From JAPHTQ01 sp050302275 (GTDB lineage: Bacteria > Pseudomonadota > Gammaproteobacteria > Thiohalomonadales > Thiohalomonadaceae): DNA of 64,000 nt. This document shows positions 43,765 to 53,305 of the stretch, piece after piece. Position 1 is the first letter of the stretch; every line of letters begins with the position of its first letter. The notes below the pieces were generated by a model. The model did not search any database, was not told the origin of the DNA, and saw nothing but the letters and a program-made list of their open reading frames with translations. The stretch lies in assembly GCA_050302275.1 (NCBI GenBank), contig JBNLAT010000001.1, positions 124,001-188,000 of the forward strand, given 5' to 3'. The translations under genes and the position numbers were made by a program.

Positions 43765-44193
43765 TCAGGCCTTCTCTTTCAGAAACAGCCCTTGCTCTCC
43801 TTCGCCCATACTCTTCAGATGTCTGGCCAGGGCCAGTACTTCTTCAGAGGGTATCTGGCGAATGACCTCATCAGTTTCGGAGTCGACCACGCGAATCACG
43901 GTATGACCGCTGGCATCGTCGACATCGAACTGCAGGTTACGCTGAACATTCTGTACATAACCGCTGAGGTCCTGCAGCGCCTGCTCCAGGTTTGCTGAAG
44001 CGGATGCTTCACCTGCGCTTCCGTTCCCGCTGGCTGCGTCAGGAGCCTTGCCGTTACCACTGCCCGAATTGCTAGTCACGACAGCGGCTGTGGCAACAGC
44101 CGCACCCGTGGCAGGTTCTGATTGGTGAGCAGGAGCTGCAGACGGCGAGCGTCTGGCCCCTAGTGCAACGGTGTTATTCAGTTCCGTTTCCAT
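43765..44193 (-). CDS. flaG: FlaG-family flagellar protein
   Basis: A 142-residue protein. The first 70 residues are Ala/Ser/Gly-rich and probably disordered. The C-terminal half has the FlaG signature: LSGYVQNVQRNLQFDVDDAS followed by GHTVIRVVDSETDEVIRQIP. FlaG influences filament length. ATG 44193 has AGGTG 6 bases upstream; ATG 44199 and GTG 44202 are alternatives. It lies downstream of fliC behind a hairpin and may be transcribed by read-through. Confidence 0.92.
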   Translation of the reverse strand: METELNNTVALGARRSPSAAPAHQSEPATGAAVATAAVVTSNSGSGNGKAPDAASGNGSAGEASASANLEQALQDLSGYVQNVQRNLQFDVDDASGHTVIRVVDSETDEVIRQIPSEEVLALARHLKSMGEGEQGLFLKEKA

Positions 44194-44223
44194 TGTCATC
44201 ACCTAATCATCTAACCGTTAAAC

Positions 44224-44246
44224 CCCGGGGCGTTGAACGCCCCGGG
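44224..44246 (-). terminator. Hairpin after flagellin
   Basis: A 9-bp GC-rich stem CCCGGGGCG-TTGAA-CGCCCCGGG lies about 20 bases beyond the fliC stop. There is no long T run, so some transcription into flaG is likely. Confidence 0.75.
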
Positions 44247-44265
44247 ACGCTGGTTAGTGCCACGG

Positions 44266-45621
44266 TTACTGCAGCAGTGCGAGAACGCTCTGCGGCTGGG
44301 CGTTGGCTTGGGCCAACATCGCGATACCGGCCTGTTGCAGGATCTGCACACGGGTCAGGTCAGCCGTCTCCTTGGCGAAGTCGGTGTCACGGATACGTGA
44401 CCGGGCTGAGGTCATGTTTTCCGCGGTAACTTCGAGGTTGGAGATGGTGGACTCGAAACGAGTCTGTACCGCACCCAGTTCAGAACGCAGACCGCTCACC
44501 TGTTGCAGGGCGAAGTCCAGTACCAGCAGTGAGTCGTTGGCGGTAGTACCGGTCAGTACATCCACACCGTTGAGGGTATGGTCGACTGCGGCGATAGCGC
44601 CAAGGCCCAGTGCAGCAGCATCGGTACCGCCGACGGTGATAGCAGAGCCCACGTCGGTGGCGAGGATGATACCCAGGTTGTAGGTCTCAGCACCGCCGAC
44701 AACACTGCCAGCATCGGCAGTTACTGCGATATCGCTGGAGCTGCTCAGGGTGAGAGTGGTCGCGGAAGCGGCAGTTGCGGTTACACCGGTCTGGGTGGTG
44801 AAGTTATTCAACTGGGCAGCAACCGCAGTAGCATTGGCACCGGTGGTAGAGTTGAAATCAACGGTTACACCGTTGATGGTGACCGATGCAGTGGCGGTAC
44901 CAGTCACAGCGGTACTGGCCAGAGCAGCTGTGGTAACAGTGGTATCACGCAGTGCCTGTACACCATGACTGGCGTAACCATTGTTGATGGCACTGACCAC
45001 GTCGCTCACAGTGGTAGAGGTGGTCAGGTCAACGGCGATACCGTTGAGGGTGATGTCGGTCATAGCGGTAATGGCGCTGGACAGGACCGCCGCACCGGTA
45101 TCGTAAGCCGCACCCAACTGCGAACCACGGCTGTCTACGCCGGTAACCGAGATGGTCTGGTTCTGGTTGGCACCCACCTGGAAGGTCAGATTGCTCAGAG
45201 AGCCGTCAAGGATGTTCTGGCCGTTGAACTGGGTGGAGCTGGATACCCGGTTGATCTCGGAGATCAGCTGGCTCACCTCGTTGTTCAGCGCCTGACGGTC
45301 TGAAGATGAGTTGGTGTCGTTGATGGACTGCACCGCCAGTTCGCGGATACGCTGCAGGTTGCCACCGACGGTGCTCAATGCACCCTCTGCAGTCTGGGCG
45401 AAGGATACGCCGTCGTTGGCGTTACGAATCGCCTGGTTCAGGCCGCGGATCTGGGTGGTGAAGCGTTCGGAAATCGCCAGACCGGCCGCGTCGTCCTTGG
45501 CGCTGTTGATGCGCAAACCAGAAGACAGACGCTGCATGGACACGGCCATGTTGGACTGGTTCCGGTTCAGGTTGCGCTGCGCGGTCAGCGACAGGATGTT
45601 GGTGTTAATAATCTGGGCCAT
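44266..45621 (-). CDS. fliC: Flagellin
   Basis: A 451-residue flagellin with conserved ends. The N-terminus begins MAQIINTNILSLTAQRNLNR with SSGLRINSAKDDAAGLAISE; the C-terminus carries ARSRIRDTDFAKETADLTR and ends LAQANAQPQSVLALLQ. The central 200 residues are Thr/Ser/Ala-rich and variable, with an IN motif (VTINGVTVDF). ATG 45621 has GGAG upstream; the extra 12 residues in the frame are not part of flagellin. It is the only flagellin in the window. A sigma-28 promoter lies about 100 bases upstream. Confidence 0.97.
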   Translation of the reverse strand: MAQIINTNILSLTAQRNLNRNQSNMAVSMQRLSSGLRINSAKDDAAGLAISERFTTQIRGLNQAIRNANDGVSFAQTAEGALSTVGGNLQRIRELAVQSINDTNSSSDRQALNNEVSQLISEINRVSSSTQFNGQNILDGSLSNLTFQVGANQNQTISVTGVDSRGSQLGAAYDTGAAVLSSAITAMTDITLNGIAVDLTTSTTVSDVVSAINNGYASHGVQALRDTTVTTAALASTAVTGTATASVTINGVTVDFNSTTGANATAVAAQLNNFTTQTGVTATAASATTLTLSSSSDIAVTADAGSVVGGAETYNLGIILATDVGSAITVGGTDAAALGLGAIAAVDHTLNGVDVLTGTTANDSLLVLDFALQQVSGLRSELGAVQTRFESTISNLEVTAENMTSARSRIRDTDFAKETADLTRVQILQQAGIAMLAQANAQPQSVLALLQ

Positions 45622-45720
45622 GATTCTTTCTCCTCTCCCGCCGCACTCCGGGCGCAACGGGAAATGCTTTTAACTCTGGCGGATATATCCGAATTAGATA
45701 TTCACCGCCTCCGGTCAAAA

Positions 45721-45747
45721 ATATCGGCCCCTGAGAGAAAAACTTTA
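45721..45747 (-). promoter_or_regulatory. Sigma-28 promoter of fliC
   Basis: On the minus strand TAAAGTTT-N11-GCCGATAT matches the FliA consensus at all but the last base. It leaves an untranslated leader of about 95 bases before the flagellin ATG. Confidence 0.9.
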
Positions 45748-45847
45748 CCCCTGGAAGCGAAAAAACCCTCTCAAATTTTATCCTTAAATATCAAGAAGTT
45801 GAAAACATTCAAAGTGAAATTTTCCTAGGGGACGCCTGCAAGGGCTG

Positions 45848-45863
45848 TGGCATGTAAATTGCT
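45848..45863 (+). promoter_or_regulatory. Sigma-54 promoter of the TPR-sulfotransferase gene
   Basis: TGGCATGTAAATTGCT on the plus strand has GG-N10-GC spacing and both core elements. It points away from fliC, and the predicted start is about 50 bases before the ATG at 45926. Confidence 0.8.
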
Positions 45864-45925
45864 GTTTTCACTGAGAGCGTCAATATTTAATCGATACACG
45901 GCAAAACGGAGCGGAAGGGCCTGAT

Positions 45926-47932
45926 ATGAATAAACCAACCCCCACCCACGAACCAAGCCCTGGCAGCACGGAAGAGCTACTGGAACTGGCCGAACTACAC
46001 CTGCGTGGTGGTGACCTGGCCAGGGCCAGTGAGCTGTGCCAGCAGGCACTGACGAACGATGCGACCAATGCCGAGATTTACAACCTGCTGGGATTGATCG
46101 GCCTGCAGGCGGGACAGAGCCAGCTGGCACAAGAGTTCTTTCTCACTGCAGTAACCTTTGAACCGAGTCGGGCACTGTTCCATCGCAATTTGGGGGCAGC
46201 CAACTATGCCCTGGGCGATGATAAAAAAGCCGAGACCCATTTTCGTAAGGCCCTGAAACTGGACCCGAATGACAGTGAGGCGCTGCTCAATCTGGCGCTG
46301 ATTCTCAAATTCAATCAGCGCACCGATGAGGCACTACCGCTATTGGAGCAAACGGTGCTGGCACGCAGGACCGATCCCGTTGCCCTGAGCCAGCTGGCGG
46401 ATCTGCACTTGTCTCTACAGCACTTCGCAGATGCTGAGAAGATCGCCCGAGCCGCCGAAAACATCTCGCCCAATAATCCTCTCAGTCTGAATGCCCTGAT
46501 GATATCCACCCGCTATCTGGGCAATCCTCTGGAATCGGCCTTCTGGGGACATAAGCTAGTTGAGGTGGAACCGCTCAAGGCTGCCAACTACGCCAACCTG
46601 GCAAAGGCCTATATCGATTATGGTAAAAATCAGGAAGGCATCGAGCACGCCCGTCGTGCCCTCCAACTTGATCCTGACGATGCTGAAGCTCACTCGACAC
46701 TCTCAGCTGCTATCGGTGTAGAGGGAATGTGGGACGAAGCATTGCAACACACTGATAGAGCTATCGCCCTTAAACCGGAAGAGATCCGTTATCTAGTACA
46801 GAAGGCAGGCCTGTTGCAACGCATGGGACGCAACGAAGAGGCGTTCGAACTGGTACAGCCGATGATTAGCGGCAAACAGCGTATCAACACCGATGCGTTG
46901 CATATCTACATCACCCTGGCTAAACGCTTCAGTCATGACAAACAGGCCGATAAACTGATCCGCAATGTACTCAAGGTTGGCAACCTGCCCGATGCGGTGC
47001 GCATGAGCCTGTCATTTATCGCCGGTGATTTCTACGACAGTATCGGAGAGTACGACAGGGCCTTCGAGCTGTTCAATACTGCTAACAGCCTCAAGCCACT
47101 TAAATACGATCGTGCCAAGATGGAAGAGCTATTTGATCGTTACATTGCTACTTTCACCAGTGAGAATCTCAGGAAAATTCCCGCAACCACACATGGCAGC
47201 GACAAACCGATCTTTATCATCGGCATGCCCCGCTCCGGTACCAGCCTGACCGAAAAGATCATCGCCAGTCATCCTGAAGTGTTTGGTGCGGGTGAACTGG
47301 CTGAAATTCGAAATATATGTGAAGGCCTGCCACAACGACTGGAAGATGAAACAACATTCCCTGAATGTGCCACAAATATCTCAGCACAACTGATGGACGA
47401 ACTCGCTGGCGACTACCTGAAATTTATCGATGGATTAAATGAAGAAGGACTGGCACACGTCACCGATAAAATGCCGCAGAACTTTGTCTTCCTCGGCATG
47501 ATCAGCAAGATGTTCCCGGATTCCAGGATCATCCACTGCATGCGTAACCCTATCGACACCAGCCTCTCCTGCTATTTCCAGAACTTCGGTGCGGCAGGAC
47601 TGGACTTCACCTATAACCTGGATGATCTGGTGCACTACTATCACCAGTACCTGCGCATCATGGAACACTGGGAAAAAGTTCTACCCGGGCGGGTCTATCA
47701 CCTCAGTTACGAGACTCTCACCGCTAACAGCGCCGAGGAGATCCCGAAACTGATCGAATACTGTGGACTGGAGTGGGATGAGGCGTGCCTCTCACCGCAT
47801 AAATCGAAACTGGTGACCAAAACCGCCAGCTTCGACCAGGTGCGCAAACCGATCTACCAGAGTTCACGTGAACGCTGGCGCAACTATGAGAAACATATCA
47901 AGCCGCTGCTTGATGCCTTCGGCGAGGAATAA
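45926..47932 (+). CDS. TPR-repeat sulfotransferase beside flagellin
   Basis: A 668-residue protein. Residues of about 15-400 are TPR-type helical repeats (for example YNLLGLIGLQAGQSQLAQEF, AHFRK-like ALKLDPNDSEALLNLAL). The C-terminal 240 residues are a sulfotransferase domain with PAPS loop GMPRSGTSL near residue 436 and the second phosphate site HCMRNPIDTSLS. Similar fusions exist in many bacteria, mostly uncharacterised; the family includes tyrosine and carbohydrate sulfotransferases. There is no signal peptide, so it should act in the cytoplasm. Its sigma-54 promoter and position between flgL and fliC suggest a flagellar substrate (inference). GGAAGGG precedes the ATG. Confidence 0.88.
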   Translation: MNKPTPTHEPSPGSTEELLELAELHLRGGDLARASELCQQALTNDATNAEIYNLLGLIGLQAGQSQLAQEFFLTAVTFEPSRALFHRNLGAANYALGDDKKAETHFRKALKLDPNDSEALLNLALILKFNQRTDEALPLLEQTVLARRTDPVALSQLADLHLSLQHFADAEKIARAAENISPNNPLSLNALMISTRYLGNPLESAFWGHKLVEVEPLKAANYANLAKAYIDYGKNQEGIEHARRALQLDPDDAEAHSTLSAAIGVEGMWDEALQHTDRAIALKPEEIRYLVQKAGLLQRMGRNEEAFELVQPMISGKQRINTDALHIYITLAKRFSHDKQADKLIRNVLKVGNLPDAVRMSLSFIAGDFYDSIGEYDRAFELFNTANSLKPLKYDRAKMEELFDRYIATFTSENLRKIPATTHGSDKPIFIIGMPRSGTSLTEKIIASHPEVFGAGELAEIRNICEGLPQRLEDETTFPECATNISAQLMDELAGDYLKFIDGLNEEGLAHVTDKMPQNFVFLGMISKMFPDSRIIHCMRNPIDTSLSCYFQNFGAAGLDFTYNLDDLVHYYHQYLRIMEHWEKVLPGRVYHLSYETLTANSAEEIPKLIEYCGLEWDEACLSPHKSKLVTKTASFDQVRKPIYQSSRERWRNYEKHIKPLLDAFGEE

Positions 47933-47935
47933 AAC

Positions 47936-47958
47936 AAAGCCACGGATTCCGTGGCTTT
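47936..47958. terminator. Bidirectional terminator between the TPR-sulfotransferase gene and flgL
   Basis: The stem AAAGCCACGG-ATT-CCGTGGCTTT is followed by TTATTTCTT on the plus strand and TTTTATT on the minus strand. It serves both convergent genes. Confidence 0.9.
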
Positions 47959-47963
47959 ATTTC

Positions 47964-49178
47964 TTAAATATAGTTAAACAGAGATAGATTCTGCACTCTG
48001 GTGAAGGCCTTCTGTGACGCTTCCAACCCAACCAGTTGCAGATTAAGGCGACTGATCGCCTCGGCGTAATCGAGGTCGTTCAGGGTGGAGATACTCTCAT
48101 CCACCTGCAACAGGAAGTTCTGACTATTGTTGTTCTGATCATCTACCGCATTGAGTCGTGAACCGACATCGGCACGAATATTTAACACATTGGCCAGTGC
48201 CTGATCGAGATCGACAAGTGTGCGATTAACGGCATTACCCAGCTTTGCCTGAGTATTAGTATCCGTTACCGGGGTTTCAAACGCCGTGATCAGGTTATTG
48301 ATAGTACTGAAGATATCCTGCTCGGTACTCGGGGTTACGCTGAAGGTGTCGGCATCATTGGGTGCACCACTGACCGATACCTGAATGCCGTCGAAGGTAA
48401 TCGCCGCGCCATCGCTATAGGCGGTCGGGCCGAGTACCACCGCACCACTGACGTTATCCGTTACGGTATATTCATCCGCCACGCTATCGCCATTGTTATC
48501 GGCGAAACTGATCGTATAGTCATGTCCGGTATAGAGCGACTTATCCACTACCGAACCAGCATCGATCACTCCGGTTCCCGTGTGGACAGCCTCATTGGTA
48601 CGGAAAACACCGTTACCATTCAGCACATTCATAAACACTTCGTTACCGGGATCGGCATCGGCGATACGGCGGCTGGAACCAATCTGTAGAAAACGCTGAC
48701 CGCCATCACCGTCGTACTGGAAACCGGTCGCGGTCTGGCTAAAGGGCATGGTCTGCCCCTGGTTACCGGAAAATAGATACTGACCGTTATTGTCGGTACT
48801 GTTAGCCAGCCCCATCACTTCATCGAGGATCTGGCGCAGTTCCTTGGCCAGGGATTCGCGATCGCTATTACTGATGTGACTGTTATTACCGTAAACCGCG
48901 AGCTCACGCACTCGCTGCAGCTGATCGGTCACACCGCTGAGGGTACCTTCTTCGATACTGAGGCGCGCCTTGGCTGCATCGGCATTGACCAGATAACGTT
49001 CGGTCTGACTGCGTGACTGTTGCAGGCTGAGGATCGCCGCGCTGGCGACCGGATCATCGGAAGGATTGACGATACGTTTACCCGTGGCCACCTGCATCTG
49101 CGTATGGCTGAGTTTGGATTGCTGATCAATGATTGAATTGACCGCACTCAGTTGCATCTGGTTTGTGGAGATACGCAT
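47964..49178 (-). CDS. flgL: Hook-filament junction protein FlgL (HAP3)
   Basis: A 404-residue flagellin-like junction protein. The N-terminus (MRISTNQMQLSAVNSIIDQQ, then QVATGKRIVNPSDDP) and the C-terminus (LNLQLVGLEASQKAFTRVQN) match FlgL. It connects FlgK to the filament. ATG 49178 is the family start; the upstream seven residues of the frame are extra. It is the last gene of the flgB-L run. Confidence 0.96.
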   Translation of the reverse strand: MRISTNQMQLSAVNSIIDQQSKLSHTQMQVATGKRIVNPSDDPVASAAILSLQQSRSQTERYLVNADAAKARLSIEEGTLSGVTDQLQRVRELAVYGNNSHISNSDRESLAKELRQILDEVMGLANSTDNNGQYLFSGNQGQTMPFSQTATGFQYDGDGGQRFLQIGSSRRIADADPGNEVFMNVLNGNGVFRTNEAVHTGTGVIDAGSVVDKSLYTGHDYTISFADNNGDSVADEYTVTDNVSGAVVLGPTAYSDGAAITFDGIQVSVSGAPNDADTFSVTPSTEQDIFSTINNLITAFETPVTDTNTQAKLGNAVNRTLVDLDQALANVLNIRADVGSRLNAVDDQNNNSQNFLLQVDESISTLNDLDYAEAISRLNLQLVGLEASQKAFTRVQNLSLFNYI

Positions 49179-49182
49179 AATC

Positions 49183-51189
49183 TTACCCCAACGCATCAAG
49201 TAATGAGTTAAATAACGAACGTGCCGTCGAGAGCACCTGCGCGGTCGCCTGATAGGCCTGCTGATAACGCATCAGATCGGCGGCCTCTTCATCCAGATTC
49301 ACACCGGAAACACTTTCGCGACGAGCCGTTGCCTGATCCAGCATGCTCTTCTGCGCGGTACCTGCCACATCGGCCTGGTGAGTGCGGGTACCGACCATGG
49401 AAACCAGCTGGCCATAGGCACTCTGGAAATCTGCGCTCGCTCCCCCGCCATTGTCGATCAGGGTGCGTTTGGTCTGAAGTGCCGCCAGCTCCAGCGCGTT
49501 ACGGTTATCACTGACCGCACCGGTATTGCGCTCCAGAGTAAACGTGTCGCCGCTTAGCGGAGTGCGGCTGATGGTGAACTGCATACCGCTGTATCCGATG
49601 GTGGTGTCCACTCCGGGCACATAGGCAGTCGGACCGGAAACCAGGGCACCGCCAGAATCAAAAATTTCATACTGATCAACATTGGGCTCATTGGCCGGCA
49701 CACTGGCAGAAAAGACAACGGTATATGAACCGACCGTGTTGAATACCGCATCGGTGACGTAGTTCGGATCGGCAGTATTAGTAATTCGCTCACCCTGAGT
49801 GATGAGCGCATCACCACGATTGGAGGCGCTGTCAAAGGCACGTACCGCACCCGCGGCAGCGATATCGGACACATCGTTAACCAGCACACCAATATCACTG
49901 GAAGCGGTACGGGTCGGACGGATCTCGAAGGTATCACCCGCTGTCAATGCATTGTTGATGGTGATGGAGAAACCTTCTGCCGTAGTGTAGGTATTTCCCA
50001 GCGGCGCGTTAAAACTGTCAACCAGGGTATTATCCGGCAAGCTATAAAGATCGAAGTTGTCGCCACCGAGGTAACGCAACTCATAGTCCTTGGCCTTTAG
50101 CTGAGTCACATCGGTAATCGTCGAGGTCACCGCCGTGGTCGATGAACCACCGACAGAGTTACTGGCGTTATACAGCACCGGCACATTGTCAGCGGCCATA
50201 AAATCGGTGAAGAAATTACCACCAAGCACATCATTCAGGGTCAAGCCCTGCACGTGTTGAGCATTGAAAGTGGATGCCAGTCCCACCGCAACACGTCCCA
50301 ACTGGTTGAGTGCAGGATCGAGAATTTCGTCTTTAAGCTGGAACAGCCCGCCCAGTGTGCCGCCGGTGATCAGCTTGGTGACATCGGCACCGGTGGTACT
50401 GCTACCCGAGGTGAGCTGGATAGCGATCTCCTGCGGGTCAAAGGTGTCATTGGAGACAAGGAATTTATTGGCTGTACCGCCGATCACCAGCGCCTGCCCC
50501 TTGCCGACGAAGACGTTCATCGCACCATCATCCTGGATAGTGGTGTTAACGCTAACTCTCTCCGCTAGCTGACGCAGCATTTCATCACGCTGATCGAGAA
50601 GGTCATTGGGCGGCTGACCGAAGCTCTGCGTTTCCAGCACGATCTGCTGGTTGATGGAGGCGATGGAACTGGCCAGACCATTGACCTCATCGATGGAGTT
50701 GGTGACATCGGTGATCATGGCCCGATTCAGATCGTTGAGGCTGTCGTGCATATACTTCATCCGCTCGGTCAACGATTCGGCGGAGGTCAGCAACACCTGA
50801 CGCGCCGGTGTCGAGCCGGGGGCATCGGCAACCGCTTGCACAGCGTTGAAAAATTCCTGCAGTGTCGGGGTGATCCCCGCTTCACTGTCCGCCAGTAGAT
50901 TATCGACGCGGCTGGCGAGGTCGTAGTAACTGTTAAGGGAAGAGCTGATGCTGGTCTGCACTCGTACCTGATCAACGATGAACTGATCGTAGACCCGCTG
51001 GATGGTCGAGACCTTAACCCCGGCACCGACGAAACCGTAACCGAAACCTTGCGGATTGAGGGTATCGAGCTGGGTACGCTGACGGCTGTAGCCCTGGGTA
51101 TTGGCGTTGGCGATATTGTGGCTAATGGTGGTCATCGCACGCTGGTACGAAAGCAGTCCCGATGTTCCGATTCCAAAAATGTCAGCCAT
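49183..51189 (-). CDS. flgK: Hook-filament junction protein FlgK (HAP1)
   Basis: A 668-residue protein with the FlgK N-terminus (GTSGLLSYQRAMTTISHNIA, NTQGYSRQRTQ) and C-terminus (VNLDEEAADLMRYQQAYQAT). The middle is variable and probably surface-exposed. It joins the hook to FlgL. It lies 4 bases from the FlgL start. Confidence 0.97.
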   Translation of the reverse strand: MADIFGIGTSGLLSYQRAMTTISHNIANANTQGYSRQRTQLDTLNPQGFGYGFVGAGVKVSTIQRVYDQFIVDQVRVQTSISSSLNSYYDLASRVDNLLADSEAGITPTLQEFFNAVQAVADAPGSTPARQVLLTSAESLTERMKYMHDSLNDLNRAMITDVTNSIDEVNGLASSIASINQQIVLETQSFGQPPNDLLDQRDEMLRQLAERVSVNTTIQDDGAMNVFVGKGQALVIGGTANKFLVSNDTFDPQEIAIQLTSGSSTTGADVTKLITGGTLGGLFQLKDEILDPALNQLGRVAVGLASTFNAQHVQGLTLNDVLGGNFFTDFMAADNVPVLYNASNSVGGSSTTAVTSTITDVTQLKAKDYELRYLGGDNFDLYSLPDNTLVDSFNAPLGNTYTTAEGFSITINNALTAGDTFEIRPTRTASSDIGVLVNDVSDIAAAGAVRAFDSASNRGDALITQGERITNTADPNYVTDAVFNTVGSYTVVFSASVPANEPNVDQYEIFDSGGALVSGPTAYVPGVDTTIGYSGMQFTISRTPLSGDTFTLERNTGAVSDNRNALELAALQTKRTLIDNGGGASADFQSAYGQLVSMVGTRTHQADVAGTAQKSMLDQATARRESVSGVNLDEEAADLMRYQQAYQATAQVLSTARSLFNSLLDALG

Positions 51190-51227
51190 CTCTTAAGCCT
51201 CGCTATCTATCATGCGAACGCCCCTCC

Positions 51228-52184
51228 TCAGGAGGTTAGCGTCCCGTCGGCGGGAAGGTTTAGCCCTTCCCCCGCCTGAACCAATAAGTCACTGTTCAAA
51301 ATGCGTTTTATCTTGCCGGCATAGGCCGGGTCGGTGGCATAGCCCGCCTTCTGCAACTGCTCGGCGAATTCACCACCACTCTCTGTCGCCAGCGCATCGC
51401 GGTAGCGACCGCTGTTTTTCAGGAAGGAGGTGTAGTCGGCAAAACACTCTTCCAGCGAACCATAGGAACGGAAGCTGGCTTGCTCGCGCACGGTGATGCC
51501 GTTGCGATACTCCAGTGTCGATTTACCAACCTGCGCTCCCGACCACCGTGAGTCGGCCTTGATGTTGAACAGGTTGTAACTGCTGCGGCCATTGGCATGA
51601 CGGAGCACCGCTTTACCCCAACCGGTTTCCAGTGCCGCCTGGGCCAGAATCGCTCGGGGATCGATGCCCAACTTCTCGCCCGCCTTTTTCGCATGAGGCA
51701 GCAACGTATTAATAAATGTTTCCGGCGAATCGAAATGCGTTTCGGCAGAGACTTCAGCCGCGTTCGCATTCACTGCGGGTACTGAATGAGTGAAGGTATA
51801 GTGACTGCGTGCAGGTGCCGATTTATCCAGTGGCGAAACATCCGCCGCCGTTTCGGTATCGCCGCTCTGCTGCGGCATCGTTTTTTGCATCTGCTGCACC
51901 AGCAGTTTGGCCAGCCCCATGCCATTACCGCCTTCACTCAGACTGAGACTGATCTGTTTGTCGTACATATCCTGATAGAGACGGGTCTGATCGTTATCGA
52001 ACAGACCGCCCTCTTCGGCACCGGCCTCACGCATACTCTTCAACATCATCTGCATGAACAGCGCCTCAAACTGACGGGCAACCTTTTCCAGCGCCTGAGA
52101 CGGGTTCTTGCCCGCCTCGCGACGTAACGCAGTCAACTCATTGAAGTCGACGTAGCTGCTGTCCTGGACACTGTTGTTAATCAT
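51228..52184 (-). CDS. flgJ: Rod-capping muramidase FlgJ
   Basis: A 318-residue two-domain protein: an N-terminal rod-scaffold domain (LEKVARQFEALFMQMMLKSM) and a C-terminal peptidoglycan hydrolase domain (ILAQAALETGWGKAVL, catalytic Glu in this stretch). It opens the cell wall for rod growth. It is the usual dual-domain form of gammaproteobacteria. Confidence 0.96.
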   Translation of the reverse strand: MINNSVQDSSYVDFNELTALRREAGKNPSQALEKVARQFEALFMQMMLKSMREAGAEEGGLFDNDQTRLYQDMYDKQISLSLSEGGNGMGLAKLLVQQMQKTMPQQSGDTETAADVSPLDKSAPARSHYTFTHSVPAVNANAAEVSAETHFDSPETFINTLLPHAKKAGEKLGIDPRAILAQAALETGWGKAVLRHANGRSSYNLFNIKADSRWSGAQVGKSTLEYRNGITVREQASFRSYGSLEECFADYTSFLKNSGRYRDALATESGGEFAEQLQKAGYATDPAYAGKIKRILNSDLLVQAGEGLNLPADGTLTS

Positions 52185-52192
52185 CGCTCAAC

Positions 52193-53293
52193 CTAGATCA
52201 CGATCAGTTCGGCGCGCAGCGCACCGGCCTGTTTCAGTGCTTCAAGGATCGCCATCAGGTCACCAGGGGCTGCGCCTACCTGATTGACCGCACGTACGAT
52301 CTCATCCAGATCCACACCGGGATTGAAGACGAACATGTGCTTCTTCTCTTCTTCCACATTGATGTTGGAACGTGGCGTCACGGCTGTGGTACCACCGGAA
52401 AGCGGTCCCGGCTGACTCACCTGGGTATCTTCGGTAATCGTCACCGTCATACTGCCGTGAGTGACTGCCGCGGGCATTACCTTGACGTTCTTGCCGATCA
52501 CTACGGTGCCGGTACGCGAGTTGACCACGATCTTTGCCGCCGCCTCGCCGGGAGTCAGACTGAGGTTTTCCAGCATGGCGACGTAGGAGACGCGCTGTGC
52601 CGGATCGAGCGGCGCGTTGACCTTCACCGAGGAGGCATCCAGGGCCTGAGCGGTACCCGGACCGATGCTGGTGTTGATCGCTTCGGCCAGACGATAGGCC
52701 GTAGTGAAATCGGCGGTGTGTAGATTCAGGGTCAGGGTATTGCCCTGCGCAAAACCACTCTCGACACCCAACTCGACTGTTGCGCCGTTAGGGATACGAC
52801 CAACACTCGGCACGTTGACGGTAATCCGCGAACCGTCACTGCCCGAGGCACCGAAACCACCGACAACCAGATTACCCTGCGCCAGTGCGTAGACCTTGCC
52901 GTCGACACCTTTCAACGGAGTCATCAACAAGGTACCACCACGCAGACTCTTGGCATTACCGATAGAGGAAACCGTGACGTCGATGGTTTGCCCTGGTTTG
53001 GAAAACGCAGGCAGATTGGCGCTAACGGAAACCGCCGCCACATTCTTCACCTGCGGATTGATATTCGAGGGGATAGTCACACCGAGGCGGTTCAACATGC
53101 TCTTCAAACTCTGCACAGTGAACGGCGTCTGACTGGTCTGGTCACCACTGCCGTCAAGACCGACCACCAGACCATAGCCGAGTAGCTGGTTCTCACGTAC
53201 CCCGGCAACCGTAGCAAGGTCCTTGATCCGTTCTGCCTGAACCGCGCTGCTCAACAACAGCAGAATCATCGCGGTAACTGTTTTGATGTTCAT
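52193..53293 (-). CDS. flgI: Flagellar P-ring protein FlgI
   Basis: A 366-residue periplasmic protein with signal peptide (MNIKTVTAMILLLLSSAVQA) and the conserved start of the mature part (ERIKDLATVAGVRENQLLGY). It forms the peptidoglycan bushing around the rod, assembled with help from FlgA. Confidence 0.97.
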   Translation of the reverse strand: MNIKTVTAMILLLLSSAVQAERIKDLATVAGVRENQLLGYGLVVGLDGSGDQTSQTPFTVQSLKSMLNRLGVTIPSNINPQVKNVAAVSVSANLPAFSKPGQTIDVTVSSIGNAKSLRGGTLLMTPLKGVDGKVYALAQGNLVVGGFGASGSDGSRITVNVPSVGRIPNGATVELGVESGFAQGNTLTLNLHTADFTTAYRLAEAINTSIGPGTAQALDASSVKVNAPLDPAQRVSYVAMLENLSLTPGEAAAKIVVNSRTGTVVIGKNVKVMPAAVTHGSMTVTITEDTQVSQPGPLSGGTTAVTPRSNINVEEEKKHMFVFNPGVDLDEIVRAVNQVGAAPGDLMAILEALKQAGALRAELIVI

Positions 53294-53305
53294 GACCGTC
53301 TGCTC

